A program made the translations under genes and the position numbers. DNA of 64,000 nucleotides from Anaerovorax odorimutans (lineage in GTDB: Bacteria; Bacillota; Clostridia; Peptostreptococcales; Anaerovoracaceae). Every line of letters starts with the position of its first letter. Position 1 is the stretch's first letter. The stretch is from NCBI RefSeq assembly GCF_024459955.1, contig NZ_JANFXK010000006.1:62001-126000 (forward strand), written 5' to 3'. This document shows positions 50,862 through 59,877 of this stretch, piece after piece. The notes beneath the pieces were generated by a model. The model was not told the origin of the DNA and did not search any database. It saw only the letters and a list, made by a program, of their open reading frames with translations.

Positions 50862-52235
50862 ATGTACCTGAGAAGACTTGTCGCAGTATGGTGCGCCCAC
50901 GCCATTAGGTTCTTTTGTCGAATGTGTGGAAAACAGGGGGGAACTTTTGCCGGCAGAGTGGCGCTGCGCATTGACCCGTCGATTCTGACCGCCCTGGCCG
51001 CGGAAGTGCGGAACCATATTTTTATTGTCTGCGGAACCAACGGCAAATCAACGACCAATACCTTACTGGCTTCTGTGCTGGAAGCAGACGGCGGCAGGGT
51101 AATCTGCAACCGCACTGGCTCCAATATGCTCAGCGGCGTGGTTTCCGCTTTTGTCCTTGGCGCGGGAGCAGGCGGCCATCTGGATGCGGATTATGCGTGT
51201 CTCGAGGTTGATGAGGCTTCTGCGGTCAAAGTTATACCGCATTTTCAGCCGGACTTTATGATTCTTACCAATCTGTTTCGTGACCAGATGGATCGCTACG
51301 GTGATATTGACGCAACTATGGAGCTGCTGTCTCGGGCAATAGAGATGGCCCCGGAAATGAAACTTTTGATCAATGGTGACGAACCGCTGTCTGTCTATCT
51401 GGCTCAGAGAAACCAAAACCCGATGATTACTTACGGAGTCAGTCAGCAGGTGCAAGAGCTGCAGGATACGAAAGAAATCCGTGAAGGCCAGTTCTGCAAA
51501 TGCTGCGGGGAAAAGCTCCGGTACCGTTTTTACCACTACGGTCAGCTGGGCGACTACTGCTGCCCAAAATGCGGATTTACGCGACCTGCCATTGATTTCG
51601 AAGGAACGCAGGTCAACTTGTCCGGAGGACTTCAATTTAATATCCGGGATTACCACATAAAGACAGGTTTTGAAGATTTTTATAGCATCTATAACCTGCT
51701 GGCCGTTTACAGCGCGGCAACCCTTTCCGGTGCGGACCTGAGTGAATTTAACAAGATCATTTGCAGCTACTCGCCGCCGCCCGGACGCAACGAGACGTTT
51801 AAAATCGGCGATACGAAGGTAATGCTGAAGCTGGCCAAAAATCAAGTGGGTTTTGATCAGAATATCTGTGCGATCCTGGCGGATCAAAAGCCGAAAGATA
51901 TCATTATCCTAATCAACGATAATGCTCAGGATGGAACGGATATTTCCTGGATCTGGGATGTTAATTTTGAGCGGCTGCACGAAGCAAGGGCAGCCTCGGT
52001 AACGGTCAGCGGCATACGCTGTCTGGACATGTGTCTGCGGCTCAAATACGCGGACATTCCCAGTGAGCCGGAGCCGGAAATCGAAGCCGCTATTCAATCG
52101 AAAGTCAGGCTTAAAGATGGGACAAAAAATTTGTATCTTCTCGTCAACTACACAGGACTTTATGAGGCGCATAAGATTTTAAAGAAAATGGAGGAAAAAA
52201 GTTATGAATATTACAATCGGTCATTTGTATCCTGA
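50862..52235 (+). CDS. murT: Lipid II isoglutaminyl synthase, Mur ligase subunit MurT
   Basis: A 457-residue Mur-ligase-type subunit that, with GatD, amidates the alpha-carboxyl of D-Glu in lipid II. The ATP site is VCGTNGKSTTNTLLAS (about residues 55-70). LEVDEASAVKV and TNLFRDQMDRYGDID are Mur-ligase motifs. CKCCGEKLRYRFYHYGQLGD with CCPKCGF forms the MurT-specific Cys4 zinc ribbon, and the C-terminal DUF1727 region includes NDNAQDGTDISWIWDV. It overlaps gatD by 32 bp. AAAAGGAGAAG precedes the ATG. The modification supports cross-linking and lysozyme resistance. Confidence 0.95.
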   Translation: MYLRRLVAVWCAHAIRFFCRMCGKQGGTFAGRVALRIDPSILTALAAEVRNHIFIVCGTNGKSTTNTLLASVLEADGGRVICNRTGSNMLSGVVSAFVLGAGAGGHLDADYACLEVDEASAVKVIPHFQPDFMILTNLFRDQMDRYGDIDATMELLSRAIEMAPEMKLLINGDEPLSVYLAQRNQNPMITYGVSQQVQELQDTKEIREGQFCKCCGEKLRYRFYHYGQLGDYCCPKCGFTRPAIDFEGTQVNLSGGLQFNIRDYHIKTGFEDFYSIYNLLAVYSAATLSGADLSEFNKIICSYSPPPGRNETFKIGDTKVMLKLAKNQVGFDQNICAILADQKPKDIIILINDNAQDGTDISWIWDVNFERLHEARAASVTVSGIRCLDMCLRLKYADIPSEPEPEIEAAIQSKVRLKDGTKNLYLLVNYTGLYEAHKILKKMEEKSYEYYNRSFVS

Positions 52236-52920
52236 CCTCCTGAACCTCTATGGAGACAGAGGAAATATTCAGTGCCTTTTAAAGCGCTGCCTGTGGAGGG
52301 GTGTAAAGGTAGAACTAAAGGAATTCGATCTCAGCGATCATATTGATTTTGCCAGCCTTGATCTGGTTCTGCTAGGGGGAGGCGCTGAGGGGGAACAGCA
52401 ACAGGTATGCAGGCAGCTTTATGGTATCCGTCAGGAATTCCGCGATTATATTGACGATCAGGGCGTGGTCCTTGCCCTATGCGGCGGTTATCAAATGATG
52501 GGCCATTATTATGATACGGGAAACGGCAGGACTCCGGGGCTTGGCCTGATCGATCTGTACACGGAGGAAAGAGCGCAAAGGTCCATCGGAAATGTTGTCC
52601 TGGAAAGCCCTTTGCATTCTATGCCCATCGTGGGATTTGAAAACCATGGCGGACGGACCTATATCGGTGATAACCAGCCGTTTGGAAGGGTCCTTTGCGG
52701 AAAGGGAAATAATGGCGAAGATGGGACAGAAGGAGTTATCTATAAAAATGTAATTGGGACTTATCTTCACGGACCATTGCTTCCCAAAAACCCGCATATT
52801 TGTGATTATCTTATTGCCAATGCGCTGGAACGCAAATATGGCCATGCCCATTTGCAGCCGCTGGACGATCAGAGAGAGATCGCGGCGAACAAGTATCTCT
52901 ATCAAAGATTTGTCGGATGA
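52204..52920 (+). CDS. gatD: Lipid II isoglutaminyl synthase, glutamine amidotransferase subunit GatD
   Basis: A 238-residue class I (CobB/CobQ-like) glutaminase that supplies ammonia to MurT. GHLYPDLLNLYGDRGNIQ is the usual start. The nucleophile Cys lies in VLALCGGYQMMGH and the catalytic His in GTYLHGPLLPKNP. The ATG lies 32 bp inside murT with GGAGG upstream, a coupled arrangement. Transcription likely ends at the hairpin 52966-52994. Confidence 0.95.
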   Translation: MNITIGHLYPDLLNLYGDRGNIQCLLKRCLWRGVKVELKEFDLSDHIDFASLDLVLLGGGAEGEQQQVCRQLYGIRQEFRDYIDDQGVVLALCGGYQMMGHYYDTGNGRTPGLGLIDLYTEERAQRSIGNVVLESPLHSMPIVGFENHGGRTYIGDNQPFGRVLCGKGNNGEDGTEGVIYKNVIGTYLHGPLLPKNPHICDYLIANALERKYGHAHLQPLDDQREIAANKYLYQRFVG

Positions 52921-52965
52921 GGTTAAATATTGGATTACAGGAAATGAAAATAAAACTTATTTCGC

Positions 52966-53000
52966 CCGCTGTCAGCCCTGCGCATTGACAGCGGCGATTT
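52966..53000 (+). terminator. Hairpin terminator of murT-gatD overlapping LysR 3' end
   Basis: CCGCTGTCA pairs perfectly with TGACAGCGG (52986-52994), followed by CGATTTCTTTTT. It overlaps the last codons of the leftward LysR gene. Confidence 0.7.
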
Positions 53001-53868
53001 CTTTTTGCACTTGTTCCAGAAATTTCTCGGCGGCCTTGGAAAATACCTGGTATTTCTTCCAGACAATATCCAAACCGGCCTCCAGGCGCGGCTCCAGAGG
53101 CCGAAAACAGAGCTTGCTGTCCCCGGTGGTATTCACCAGTTTATCCAGGCACATTGCGTAGCCGATCCCCTCTTCAACCATGAGTCCCGCATTGTAAATC
53201 AAATTATAGGTAGTTATGATATTCAGCTTTTCAAAGGCGTCTCCCAGCCATCCGGACAATTCGTTGCGCACCAGCGTCTGGCGGGAACAGAGCAGCGGAA
53301 GGTCCCACAAGTCTTCCGGCCTGATCGTATCGGAGGCTGCCAGAGGGCTGTCCTTGCGCATCAGCAGCCCCCACGTATCGGTATAAGGCAGCTTGAGATA
53401 ATCATATTTTTTAATATCCGCAGGTTCGATCAGAACACCGAAATCCAAAAGCCCAGTCTCCAGCCGCTCCGCCACATCATCGCCGTTGCCGCTGAAAATA
53501 TGGTACTGGATGTTGGGCTGAGTTTTCCGCAGCTCTTTTACAGCGCGGGCCACAAGACGCATGGCATCCGTTTCACCGCCGCCGATATAAACATCGCCGC
53601 TGATCAGTTCATCGGACATCTGAAAGTCCGATGCGGTTTTATCCACCAGATCCGTAATCTCCTGGGCACGTTTCCGAAGAAACATGCCTTCTTCTGTTAA
53701 GGTCACTTTCCGATTCCCGCGGATAAACAATTTTTTCCCCAGCTCCTCTTCCAAATCCATAAGCTGCCGCGAAAGGGTTGGCTGGGTAACGTGCAGCGCT
53801 TCTGCTGCTCCCGATATGGTTTCCTCCCGCGCAACCGCGAGAAAATAGCGTAAAACCCGAAGTTCCAT
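52972..53868 (-). CDS. LysR-family transcriptional regulator
   Basis: A 298-residue regulator: helix-turn-helix in residues 1-65 (ISGAAEALHVTQPTLSRQLM, LEEELGKKLFIRGNRKV), then a periplasmic-binding-protein-like domain with IGGGETDAMRLVARAV and LDFGVLIEPADIKKYDYLKL. Unlike the LysR at 1306 it lacks the selenium-group motifs. It is divergent from the flavodoxin/aldo-keto reductase cluster that begins at 54054, and a perfect palindrome lies between them, so that cluster is its likely target. The same regulator type often sits next to such reductase genes in gut Firmicutes. Confidence 0.92.
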   Translation of the reverse strand: MELRVLRYFLAVAREETISGAAEALHVTQPTLSRQLMDLEEELGKKLFIRGNRKVTLTEEGMFLRKRAQEITDLVDKTASDFQMSDELISGDVYIGGGETDAMRLVARAVKELRKTQPNIQYHIFSGNGDDVAERLETGLLDFGVLIEPADIKKYDYLKLPYTDTWGLLMRKDSPLAASDTIRPEDLWDLPLLCSRQTLVRNELSGWLGDAFEKLNIITTYNLIYNAGLMVEEGIGYAMCLDKLVNTTGDSKLCFRPLEPRLEAGLDIVWKKYQVFSKAAEKFLEQVQKEIAAVNAQG

Positions 53869-53929
53869 AGTGTGCCCTCCTTATTCAACGAACCTCAATT
53901 AACCTGAAAACAGTATATCATTTTATAAC

Positions 53930-53946
53930 CATGCTTGTAAAGCATG
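53930..53946. promoter_or_regulatory. Palindrome between divergent LysR and reductase cluster (candidate operator)
   Basis: CATGCTT-GTA-AAGCATG is a perfect 7-bp inverted repeat 62 bp upstream of the LysR start, in the 185-bp divergent intergenic region. Its position fits a LysR autoregulatory site. Confidence 0.5.
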
Positions 53947-54053
53947 ATGAAACATATTGTATAGGTATTTGCTATTCGGATTCTGCCGATATATGATACA
54001 GATAAGGATAAGAAATGTAATCCCAATAGCGTGAACGTGAAAGAGGTAATGCG

Positions 54054-54287
54054 ATGACTGACTATTTTACAAAAGGAAATAAAATCGTCCAGAACCTGGA
54101 GGATGCCGGATGCTCCCCTCAAAATATTGAACAATGCTGTCATTGCTATGAGGAGGGTTCGGTCGAAGAACTTCTCAGGCTGCTGTCGGGACACAGAAAA
54201 TTCCTGCTAGAACAGATACACGAAAATCAAAAGAAATTGGATTGCCTGGATTATCTTATTTATAAAATCAGAAAGGGAGTGAAATAG
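54054..54287 (+). CDS. Small conserved-looking cysteine-containing protein
   Basis: A 77-residue, probably cytoplasmic protein: MTDYFTKGNKIVQNLEDAGC, a CC-H-C cluster (IEQCCHCYEEGS) and a helical C-terminal half rich in Lys and Leu. AAAGAGGTAATGCG precedes the ATG. Its stop codon abuts the ATG of the acetyltransferase, so it is the first gene of the cluster. No function is recognised; the helical part and Cys positions resemble small proteins that accompany MerR or LysR reductase operons. Confidence 0.7.
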   Translation: MTDYFTKGNKIVQNLEDAGCSPQNIEQCCHCYEEGSVEELLRLLSGHRKFLLEQIHENQKKLDCLDYLIYKIRKGVK

Positions 54288-54857
54288 ATGAATATAACAG
54301 AGTTTTTAGATCATCTCAATCGGGGTGAGGCGGTTATTGGAGGATCGGAAACCCATAAGATGATGACTAAGCTAGGGCATGAAGCCATGCGGATTACTGC
54401 GGAGCTGAACGGCAGCTATCATGAACCGGAGGAGATTCGCAGCCTGTTTTCCCAATTGATCGGACGCCCGGTAGATGAATCCTTTCGAATGTTTCCGCCC
54501 TTCTATACGGACTGCGGTAAGAACATCACAGTAGGTAAGGACGTGTTCATTAACACCGGCTGCCGCTTTCAGGACCAGGGCGGCATCCGTATCGGCGACG
54601 GGGTGCTGATCGGGCATAATGTGGTACTGGCGACATTAAACCACGACTTTGCGCCGGAAAACCGGAAAACCATGCATCCCGCGCCCATCGTGATCGGAAA
54701 GAACGTATGGATCGGCGCCAACGCTACGGTAGTGCCGGGCGTTACCATCGGGGACAATGCCGTGGTGGCCGCCGGCGCGGTAGTGACAAAAGACGTGCCG
54801 GAAAATACAATCGCAGGCGGCGTTCCGGCTAAGGTGCTCAGGAGTATTGAAAAATAG
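54288..54857 (+). CDS. Hexapeptide-repeat O-acetyltransferase (Maa/LacA type)
   Basis: A 189-residue left-handed beta-helix acetyltransferase. The N-terminal helical region (to about 60) precedes repeated hexapeptides: [35 protein letters not shown] (with catalytic His) and [20 protein letters not shown]. It ends with [19 protein letters not shown]. Enzymes of this type acetylate sugars such as maltose or galactosides with acetyl-CoA. It is coupled to the small gene before it and precedes the lipoprotein genes by 18 bp. Confidence 0.92.
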   Translation: MNITEFLDHLNRGEAVIGGSETHKMMTKLGHEAMRITAELNGSYHEPEEIRSLFSQLIGRPVDESFRMFPPFYTDCGKNITVGKDVFINTGCRFQDQGGIRIGDGVLIGHNVVLATLNHDFAPENRKTMHPAPIVIGKNVWIGANATVVPGVTIGDNAVVAAGAVVTKDVPENTIAGGVPAKVLRSIEK

Positions 54858-54875
54858 AAAGGACAGGGAATGTAG

Positions 54876-55565
54876 ATGAAAAAGATCTTATTGTGTCTTT
54901 GCACGCTATTGCTTATCGTATCGCTGGCTGCCTGCGGCGGAGGAACAGACCAAGGGGACACAGGCTCCGGCTCAAATCAGGAAACGGCGGAAAAGATAGA
55001 AGGCAGCGGAGGTTCCGTTTTAATCGCTTATTTTACCAGAGCCGGAAATATTGAAGAAACGGGAGATGTGGATGCCACCACCAGCGCCAGCATCAATCTG
55101 AGGGATGGAAAATATGTTGGCAACACCGAACTGCTGGCCCGCTGGATTCAGGAGGAAGTGGGCGGTGAGCTGTCCCTGATTCAGGTGGCAGAGCCTTATT
55201 CGGCCGACTACGATCAGACCGTAGAGCGGGGGCAGCAGGAAAAGGATGAGAACGCACGGCCAAAGCTGGCATCCAAGGTGGAAAATATGGAGAGCTATGA
55301 CACTGTCTTTCTGGGCTTTCCCAACTGGTGGTACGATATGCCCATGGCCGTGTACAGCTTTCTGGAAGAGTACGATTTATCCGGCAAGACGGTAATACCC
55401 TTCTGCACCAGCGGCGGCAGCGGATTTTCCGACACGCTGGATACCATTGAAGATTTGGAACCAAATATTAAGTTAATGAAGGGCCTGGAGATTCCGGGCG
55501 ATGATGCGCCACAGTCACAGGATTCGGTGAATGAGTGGCTGCGGGAACTGGGGTTTAGCAAATAG
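54876..55565 (+). CDS. Flavodoxin-domain lipoprotein
   Basis: A 229-residue lipoprotein. The signal peptide ends in LLIVSLAACGGG (lipobox LAAC, Cys20), followed by a Gly/Ser/Thr-rich linker. Residues 45-229 form a flavodoxin fold: VLIAYFTRAGNIEETGDVDA at the phosphate loop, VFLGFPNWWYDMPMAVYSFL, and IPFCTSGGSGFSDTL near the isoalloxazine. An exported flavodoxin points to electron transfer at the outer face of the membrane. The following lipoproteins and DUF4405 membrane protein are consistent with such a chain. Confidence 0.9.
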   Translation: MKKILLCLCTLLLIVSLAACGGGTDQGDTGSGSNQETAEKIEGSGGSVLIAYFTRAGNIEETGDVDATTSASINLRDGKYVGNTELLARWIQEEVGGELSLIQVAEPYSADYDQTVERGQQEKDENARPKLASKVENMESYDTVFLGFPNWWYDMPMAVYSFLEEYDLSGKTVIPFCTSGGSGFSDTLDTIEDLEPNIKLMKGLEIPGDDAPQSQDSVNEWLRELGFSK

Positions 55566-55579
55566 AAAAGGAGGTTGCT

Positions 55580-56089
55580 ATGAGGAGGAGAAGGAGCATT
55601 GGCGTACTGCTGGCTGCCCTGATCTGTGCCGTCGTTCTGGCAGGATGCGGAGGGTCTGCCGACTCGGCCGCCGGGTCCTCTGCGGATAAAGCGGCTGCTT
55701 CTGAAAGCGAGACAAAACAAACAGAAGGAGATAGAAAAATGACAATCCGGATACAAGTAGGAACGGAGCATTTCACAGCCCGGGTGGAGGACAATGCTTC
55801 CGTGCGGGCATTGGAAGAGCTGCTGCCGCTGACCGTTGATATGAGTGAGCTCAATGGAAATGAGAAATATTACAATTTACAGGAGCAGCTGCCTGCAAAG
55901 GAAGAACAGGTGGGAAGTATCCGCGCCGGCGATCTGATGCTCTTTGGCTCTGACTGCCTGGTCCTGTTTTACAAGGATTTTCAGACCTCCTACAGCTATA
56001 CCAGGCTAGGGCGTATTGAAGACGTTTTGGGGCTTGAGAAGGCACTGGGAGACGGAAGTGTGAAAGTGACTTTCAGCCCAGACAATTGA
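55580..56089 (+). CDS. Cyclophilin-like-fold lipoprotein, copy 1
   Basis: A 169-residue lipoprotein: signal peptide with lipobox VLAGC, an Ala/Ser/Glu linker to about residue 50, then a compact domain (MTIRIQVGTEHFTARVEDN, LEELLPLTVDMSELNGNEKY, RAGDLMLFGSDCLVLFYKDF). This matches the small cyclophilin-like domain often encoded with flavodoxins and aldo/keto reductases; peptidyl-prolyl isomerase activity is not established. AAGGAGG precedes the ATG, 14 bp after the flavodoxin gene. Confidence 0.8.
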   Translation: MRRRRSIGVLLAALICAVVLAGCGGSADSAAGSSADKAAASESETKQTEGDRKMTIRIQVGTEHFTARVEDNASVRALEELLPLTVDMSELNGNEKYYNLQEQLPAKEEQVGSIRAGDLMLFGSDCLVLFYKDFQTSYSYTRLGRIEDVLGLEKALGDGSVKVTFSPDN

Positions 56090-56109
56090 TGAAAGAGAGG
56101 ATATAATTG

Positions 56110-56676
56110 ATGAAGAAAATAATTACAGTAATACTGGCCGTTTTGCTTATTTTCAGCTTGGCGGCCTGCGAAAATAAGGATAGCGATGCGGAACCGCAGA
56201 GCAGCGGGCAGACCCAGGAGGAAACCGCCAAAGAAGCCGCCAAAAGAGTGGCCTCCGACGGAGCACAGATGCAGACAGAGAATAAAAACAGGTCCACCCG
56301 TATCCTTGAGAACGGAACACGGATCAATATGCACTTTGGCGATGTGGTAATTCCCGGCATCCTCAATGACAGCGAGACTGCAAAGGCGCTGATCGACAGG
56401 CTCCCGTACACGGTGCATGTAAGCCGTTATTCCCACGATTTCTGCGGCGTGATGGACGAGCCGCTGCCTTACAGCGAGGATAATGTTCACTACGGCTGGC
56501 TCAACGGAGATATTGACTTTGCTACGGATGCTGACTATTTTACCATTCTCTTTGAAGATGAAGACACTTCCGAGCAGTACGGTTATCAGGTAAATATCGG
56601 GGTCATCGACTGCGATCTGTCGGAGATACGCCAGCTTGAAGGCGACTACGATGTACGGATTGAGTTGGCTGAATAA
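56110..56676 (+). CDS. Cyclophilin-like-fold lipoprotein, copy 2
   Basis: A 188-residue lipoprotein with lipobox FSLAAC, a Glu/Ala-rich linker and a C-terminal domain akin to its neighbour (INMHFGDVVIPGILNDSETA, LIDRLPYTVHVSRYSHDFCG, YGWLNGDIDFATDADYFTIL). The ATG at 56110 is chosen; a TTG directly before it is in frame. With copy 1 it is a diverged tandem pair. The role is unknown; exposure outside the membrane beside a flavodoxin suggests a helper for redox proteins. Confidence 0.75.
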   Translation: MKKIITVILAVLLIFSLAACENKDSDAEPQSSGQTQEETAKEAAKRVASDGAQMQTENKNRSTRILENGTRINMHFGDVVIPGILNDSETAKALIDRLPYTVHVSRYSHDFCGVMDEPLPYSEDNVHYGWLNGDIDFATDADYFTILFEDEDTSEQYGYQVNIGVIDCDLSEIRQLEGDYDVRIELAE

Positions 56677-56692
56677 AAAAGGAGTATGTAAT

Positions 56693-57400
56693 ATGCGCGC
56701 TAAACAGAAAGTGAAAATAGCGGTGGATCTGGCCATGACAGCGCTGCTGCCGTGTCTGATGGGTTATGCGCTGCTGGGAGAGACGATCCACGAATGGCTG
56801 GGAGCATCCATGTTCTGTTTGTGGATCGGCCATCTCATATTAAACAGGTCGTGGATAAAAGGTCTTGCTAAAGGCCTCTATCCGGCGGTTCGTATTGCGG
56901 GGACCGCAGTCAACGGGCTTTTGGGGCTGGTGATGATTTCTATGGCTGTGAGCGGCATCATTCTGTCAAAACATGTATTTGCGTTTCTGCCCATTACAGG
57001 GGGTGCGGCTTTTGCCCGAACCCTTCATATGTTGGGTTCTTACTGGGGCTTTGTGCTCATGAGCCTGCACCTGGGGCTTCACTGGAATCTGGTACTGGCG
57101 GCAATGCGAAAAGTGTTTCCGGCCTCAGAGCAATCCCTGCTCCGCATCACTTGCCTGCGGGCCGCAGCCATCCTGATTTCCATATATGGCATCTTTGCCT
57201 TTGCAGGCCGTCAGCTTGGGTCGTATTTATTTTTACAGAATCAGTTTGTCTTTTTCGATTTCAGCGAACCGCTGGCAGTTTTTCTGGCGGATTATCTGGC
57301 TATTATGGTCTTTATCGCCTGCGTCGGTTATTACGGCGGCAAATTATTGCAAGCGGCTTTCCATAGAAGAATTGTTGCGGCCGAAGGCAAAACATGCTGA
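56693..57400 (+). CDS. DUF4405-domain membrane protein
   Basis: A 235-residue membrane protein with about six helices. His residues in the helices (GETIHEWLGASMFCLWIGHL and LHMLGSYWGFVLMSLHLGLH) fit the DUF4405 family, related to cytochrome b561-like heme proteins, with spacing suited to bis-His heme. The start at 56693 (MRAKQKV) follows AAAAAGGAG; the longer frame begins inside the preceding gene. It could carry electrons across the membrane to the exported flavodoxin. Heme binding is inferred. Confidence 0.82.
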   Translation: MRAKQKVKIAVDLAMTALLPCLMGYALLGETIHEWLGASMFCLWIGHLILNRSWIKGLAKGLYPAVRIAGTAVNGLLGLVMISMAVSGIILSKHVFAFLPITGGAAFARTLHMLGSYWGFVLMSLHLGLHWNLVLAAMRKVFPASEQSLLRITCLRAAAILISIYGIFAFAGRQLGSYLFLQNQFVFFDFSEPLAVFLADYLAIMVFIACVGYYGGKLLQAAFHRRIVAAEGKTC

Positions 57401-57485
57401 AAAGGCATGGCTGGCTATGAAACTTAAGTATTGGACATAACTGTAAAGAACTGGTAAACTATCCAAAAGGAGAGGTGAGAGATAT

Positions 57486-58622
57486 ATGATAACAAAAGAA
57501 TTTGAGAATTTAAAACTGTCGGCTCTGGGCATGGGCATGATGCGTCTTCCGGTAAAAGGCCAGGGGGATACGCCTGTAGACGAAGCCGCCACAGCAGAAA
57601 TGATCGCCTACGCCATGGAACAGGGAATCAATTATTACGATACTGCCTTTGGCTATCACGAGGGGGAATCGGAAAAGGCTGTCGGCAAAATCCTGAGCAA
57701 ATATCCCAGAGAGAGCTATTATCTGGCTGATAAATTTCCGGGGTACGATCTTGCCAACATGGATAAAGTGGAAGAAATTTTCGAAGAACAACTCCGGCGC
57801 TGCAACGTCGATTACTTCGATTTTTACATGTTCCATAATGTCTGCGAGATGAATATAAATGAATACCTGGATGAGAAATACGGTATTTTAGATTATCTGC
57901 TGCAACAGAAAAAGGCGGGAAGAATCCGTCACCTGGGATTTTCCGCCCATGGGAGTTATGAAGTGATGGAGCGTTTTTTGGAGGCCTATGGTGATCAGAT
58001 GGAATTCTGTCAGATCCAGCTGAACTATCTGGACTGGGAATTCCAGAACGCCAAAGCAAAGGTCGATCTGCTGAGGCAATATCATCTGCCCATTTGGGTG
58101 ATGGAGCCGCTGAGGGGCGGAGCGCTGGCGTCCCTTTCCGAAGAGAATACTGGCAAGCTCAACGCTTTGCGCCCGGAAGAGAGCATTCCGGCCTGGGCAT
58201 TTCGTTTCCTGGAAACCGTGCCCGGCGTAAAGATGGTGCTTTCCGGCATGTCCGATTTTCAGCAGCTGAAAGCCAACATCGAGACCTTTGCGGAGGAAAA
58301 GCCTCTGAACCGCAAGGAGATGGATACGCTGATGGATATCGCGGACGGCATGATCCGTGAAATCGGCCTTCCCTGTACAGCGTGCAAGTACTGTGTCAGC
58401 CACTGCCCGCAGGAACTGGACATTCCCAAGCTTCTGGAGCTTTACAATGAACATCGTTCCACCGCGAAAGGCTTTGGTTTCATAGCGCCTATGGCCCTGT
58501 CCGCTATGCCGAAAGAAAAGCACCCCGGCGCATGTATCGGCTGCAAGAGCTGCGAGGCCGTCTGCCCGCAGCAGCTGAACATTTCCCAGGCAATGGCCGA
58601 TTTTGCGGAAAAAGTAAAATAA
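57486..58622 (+). CDS. Aldo/keto reductase with C-terminal [4Fe-4S] domain
   Basis: A 378-residue cytoplasmic oxidoreductase. Residues 1-285 form the aldo/keto reductase barrel (LSALGMGMMRLPV, YYDTAFGYHEGESEKAVGK with catalytic Asp and Tyr, ADKFPG with Lys). Residues 290-378 hold two ferredoxin-like motifs (CTACKYCVSHCPQ and CIGCKSCEAVCPQ). This clostridial type probably couples ferredoxin to carbonyl reduction. It closes the LysR-linked cluster. AAAAGGAGAGG precedes the ATG. The substrate is unknown. Confidence 0.92.
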   Translation: MITKEFENLKLSALGMGMMRLPVKGQGDTPVDEAATAEMIAYAMEQGINYYDTAFGYHEGESEKAVGKILSKYPRESYYLADKFPGYDLANMDKVEEIFEEQLRRCNVDYFDFYMFHNVCEMNINEYLDEKYGILDYLLQQKKAGRIRHLGFSAHGSYEVMERFLEAYGDQMEFCQIQLNYLDWEFQNAKAKVDLLRQYHLPIWVMEPLRGGALASLSEENTGKLNALRPEESIPAWAFRFLETVPGVKMVLSGMSDFQQLKANIETFAEEKPLNRKEMDTLMDIADGMIREIGLPCTACKYCVSHCPQELDIPKLLELYNEHRSTAKGFGFIAPMALSAMPKEKHPGACIGCKSCEAVCPQQLNISQAMADFAEKVK

Positions 58623-58692
58623 GGATGATTTTACCTTTGTGCTGTGGTAGAATAGCGCCGTAAGCCGCAATCGCAGACAAGGAGAATTGCCC

Positions 58693-59877
58693 ATGAACAG
58701 AGCAGTAAAAACAGCCATCATCGCATTACTAATTACCGCATTGACCGCAGGGCTGGCCCCGATGCGGGTCGCAGCAGCAACAAAGCTTCGCGCGCCCGAA
58801 GGCTTCAGCGCGTCAGGATACACCTATAACAGCATTCAACTAAAATGGAAGCCGGTTTCCGGCGCTACAGGATACAAGCTGTACCGGGCCGACAAGAAGA
58901 AAGGCAGGTACAAAGCAATCAAGACGCTGCCCGCGTCAGCGGCTGGTTTTACCGATAAAAAGCGAAAACCAAAGCGCGCCTATTATTACAAGCTGCGGGC
59001 ATACCTTAAATCACAGGGAAACGTGTATTACAGCGCCTATACGAAGGTAAAGAGAGCCAAAGGAGCTGTGACAAAACCTCAGAATTTCAGCGTCCGCACA
59101 GGCTCTGCCAGCGATCAGGCGGGGCTTTCCTGGAACAAGAGCGCAGGGGTTACTTCTTATAAGGTCTATCGGGCAGCCAGCAAGAACGGAAAATACAAGC
59201 TGATTAAAACGCTGTCAAAGAATAAGAACGTTTACTGGGATAAAAGCCGCAAAAAAGGAGCGGTTTATTACTACAGAGTCCGGGCTGTGAAAAAGGCCGG
59301 GAAGAAAACGTACAGCAGTCCGTACACAGCGAAAAAGAGCGTCTGCGTCAAGAGCAGGATCATGGGAAACAGTGGTGTAACAGCCTCGCGGCTGGCCGCC
59401 TATTTTCAGGAGCATGCCGTTTACCCATCCTACTATGCGTCCAATCAGAAGGACCAGAGCGCCGATACCTTGGAAGCTTTCTGCCAGATCTATATCGACG
59501 AATGTCAGGCAGAAGGCGTGCGGGCCGATATTGCCTTTTGTCAGGCGATGCAGGAAACCGGCTGGCTGAGTTTTAACGGCGATGTCAGGATATCCCAGTT
59601 CAATTTTGCCGGTATCGGTGCCACCAAAAAGGGAAGAAGCGGCGGCAGCTTTCCCGATATTCGCACCGGCATCCGGGCCCATGTGCAGCATTTGAAAGCC
59701 TATGCCTGCAAATCGCCGCTGAAAAACGCCTGCGTTGATCCGCGCTTTCGATATGTGAAACGGGGCTCGGCGGTTTATGCCGAATGGCTGGGAATCAAAG
59801 AGAATCCCAAAAAAGGAGGCTGGGCCGCAAGCCGCAATTACGGCTACAAGATCATGACGCTGGCGCGGCAGATATGA
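58693..59877 (+). CDS. Secreted FN3-repeat endo-beta-N-acetylglucosaminidase-domain protein
   Basis: A 394-residue exported protein. The signal peptide ends near VAAAT (about 30). Two fibronectin type III modules follow (IQLKWKPVSGATGYKLYRAD and AGLSWNKSAGVTSYKVYRAA), both rich in Lys and Tyr. Residues about 235-394 are a glucosaminidase (family 73-like) domain: IAFCQAMQETGWLSFNGDVR with the likely catalytic Glu, then FNFAGIGAT and GIRAHVQHLKAYA. It probably cleaves peptidoglycan during growth or separation. The start at 58693 has AAGGAG 8 nt upstream. The very basic FN3 modules may bind wall polymers. Confidence 0.88.
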   Translation: MNRAVKTAIIALLITALTAGLAPMRVAAATKLRAPEGFSASGYTYNSIQLKWKPVSGATGYKLYRADKKKGRYKAIKTLPASAAGFTDKKRKPKRAYYYKLRAYLKSQGNVYYSAYTKVKRAKGAVTKPQNFSVRTGSASDQAGLSWNKSAGVTSYKVYRAASKNGKYKLIKTLSKNKNVYWDKSRKKGAVYYYRVRAVKKAGKKTYSSPYTAKKSVCVKSRIMGNSGVTASRLAAYFQEHAVYPSYYASNQKDQSADTLEAFCQIYIDECQAEGVRADIAFCQAMQETGWLSFNGDVRISQFNFAGIGATKKGRSGGSFPDIRTGIRAHVQHLKAYACKSPLKNACVDPRFRYVKRGSAVYAEWLGIKENPKKGGWAASRNYGYKIMTLARQI

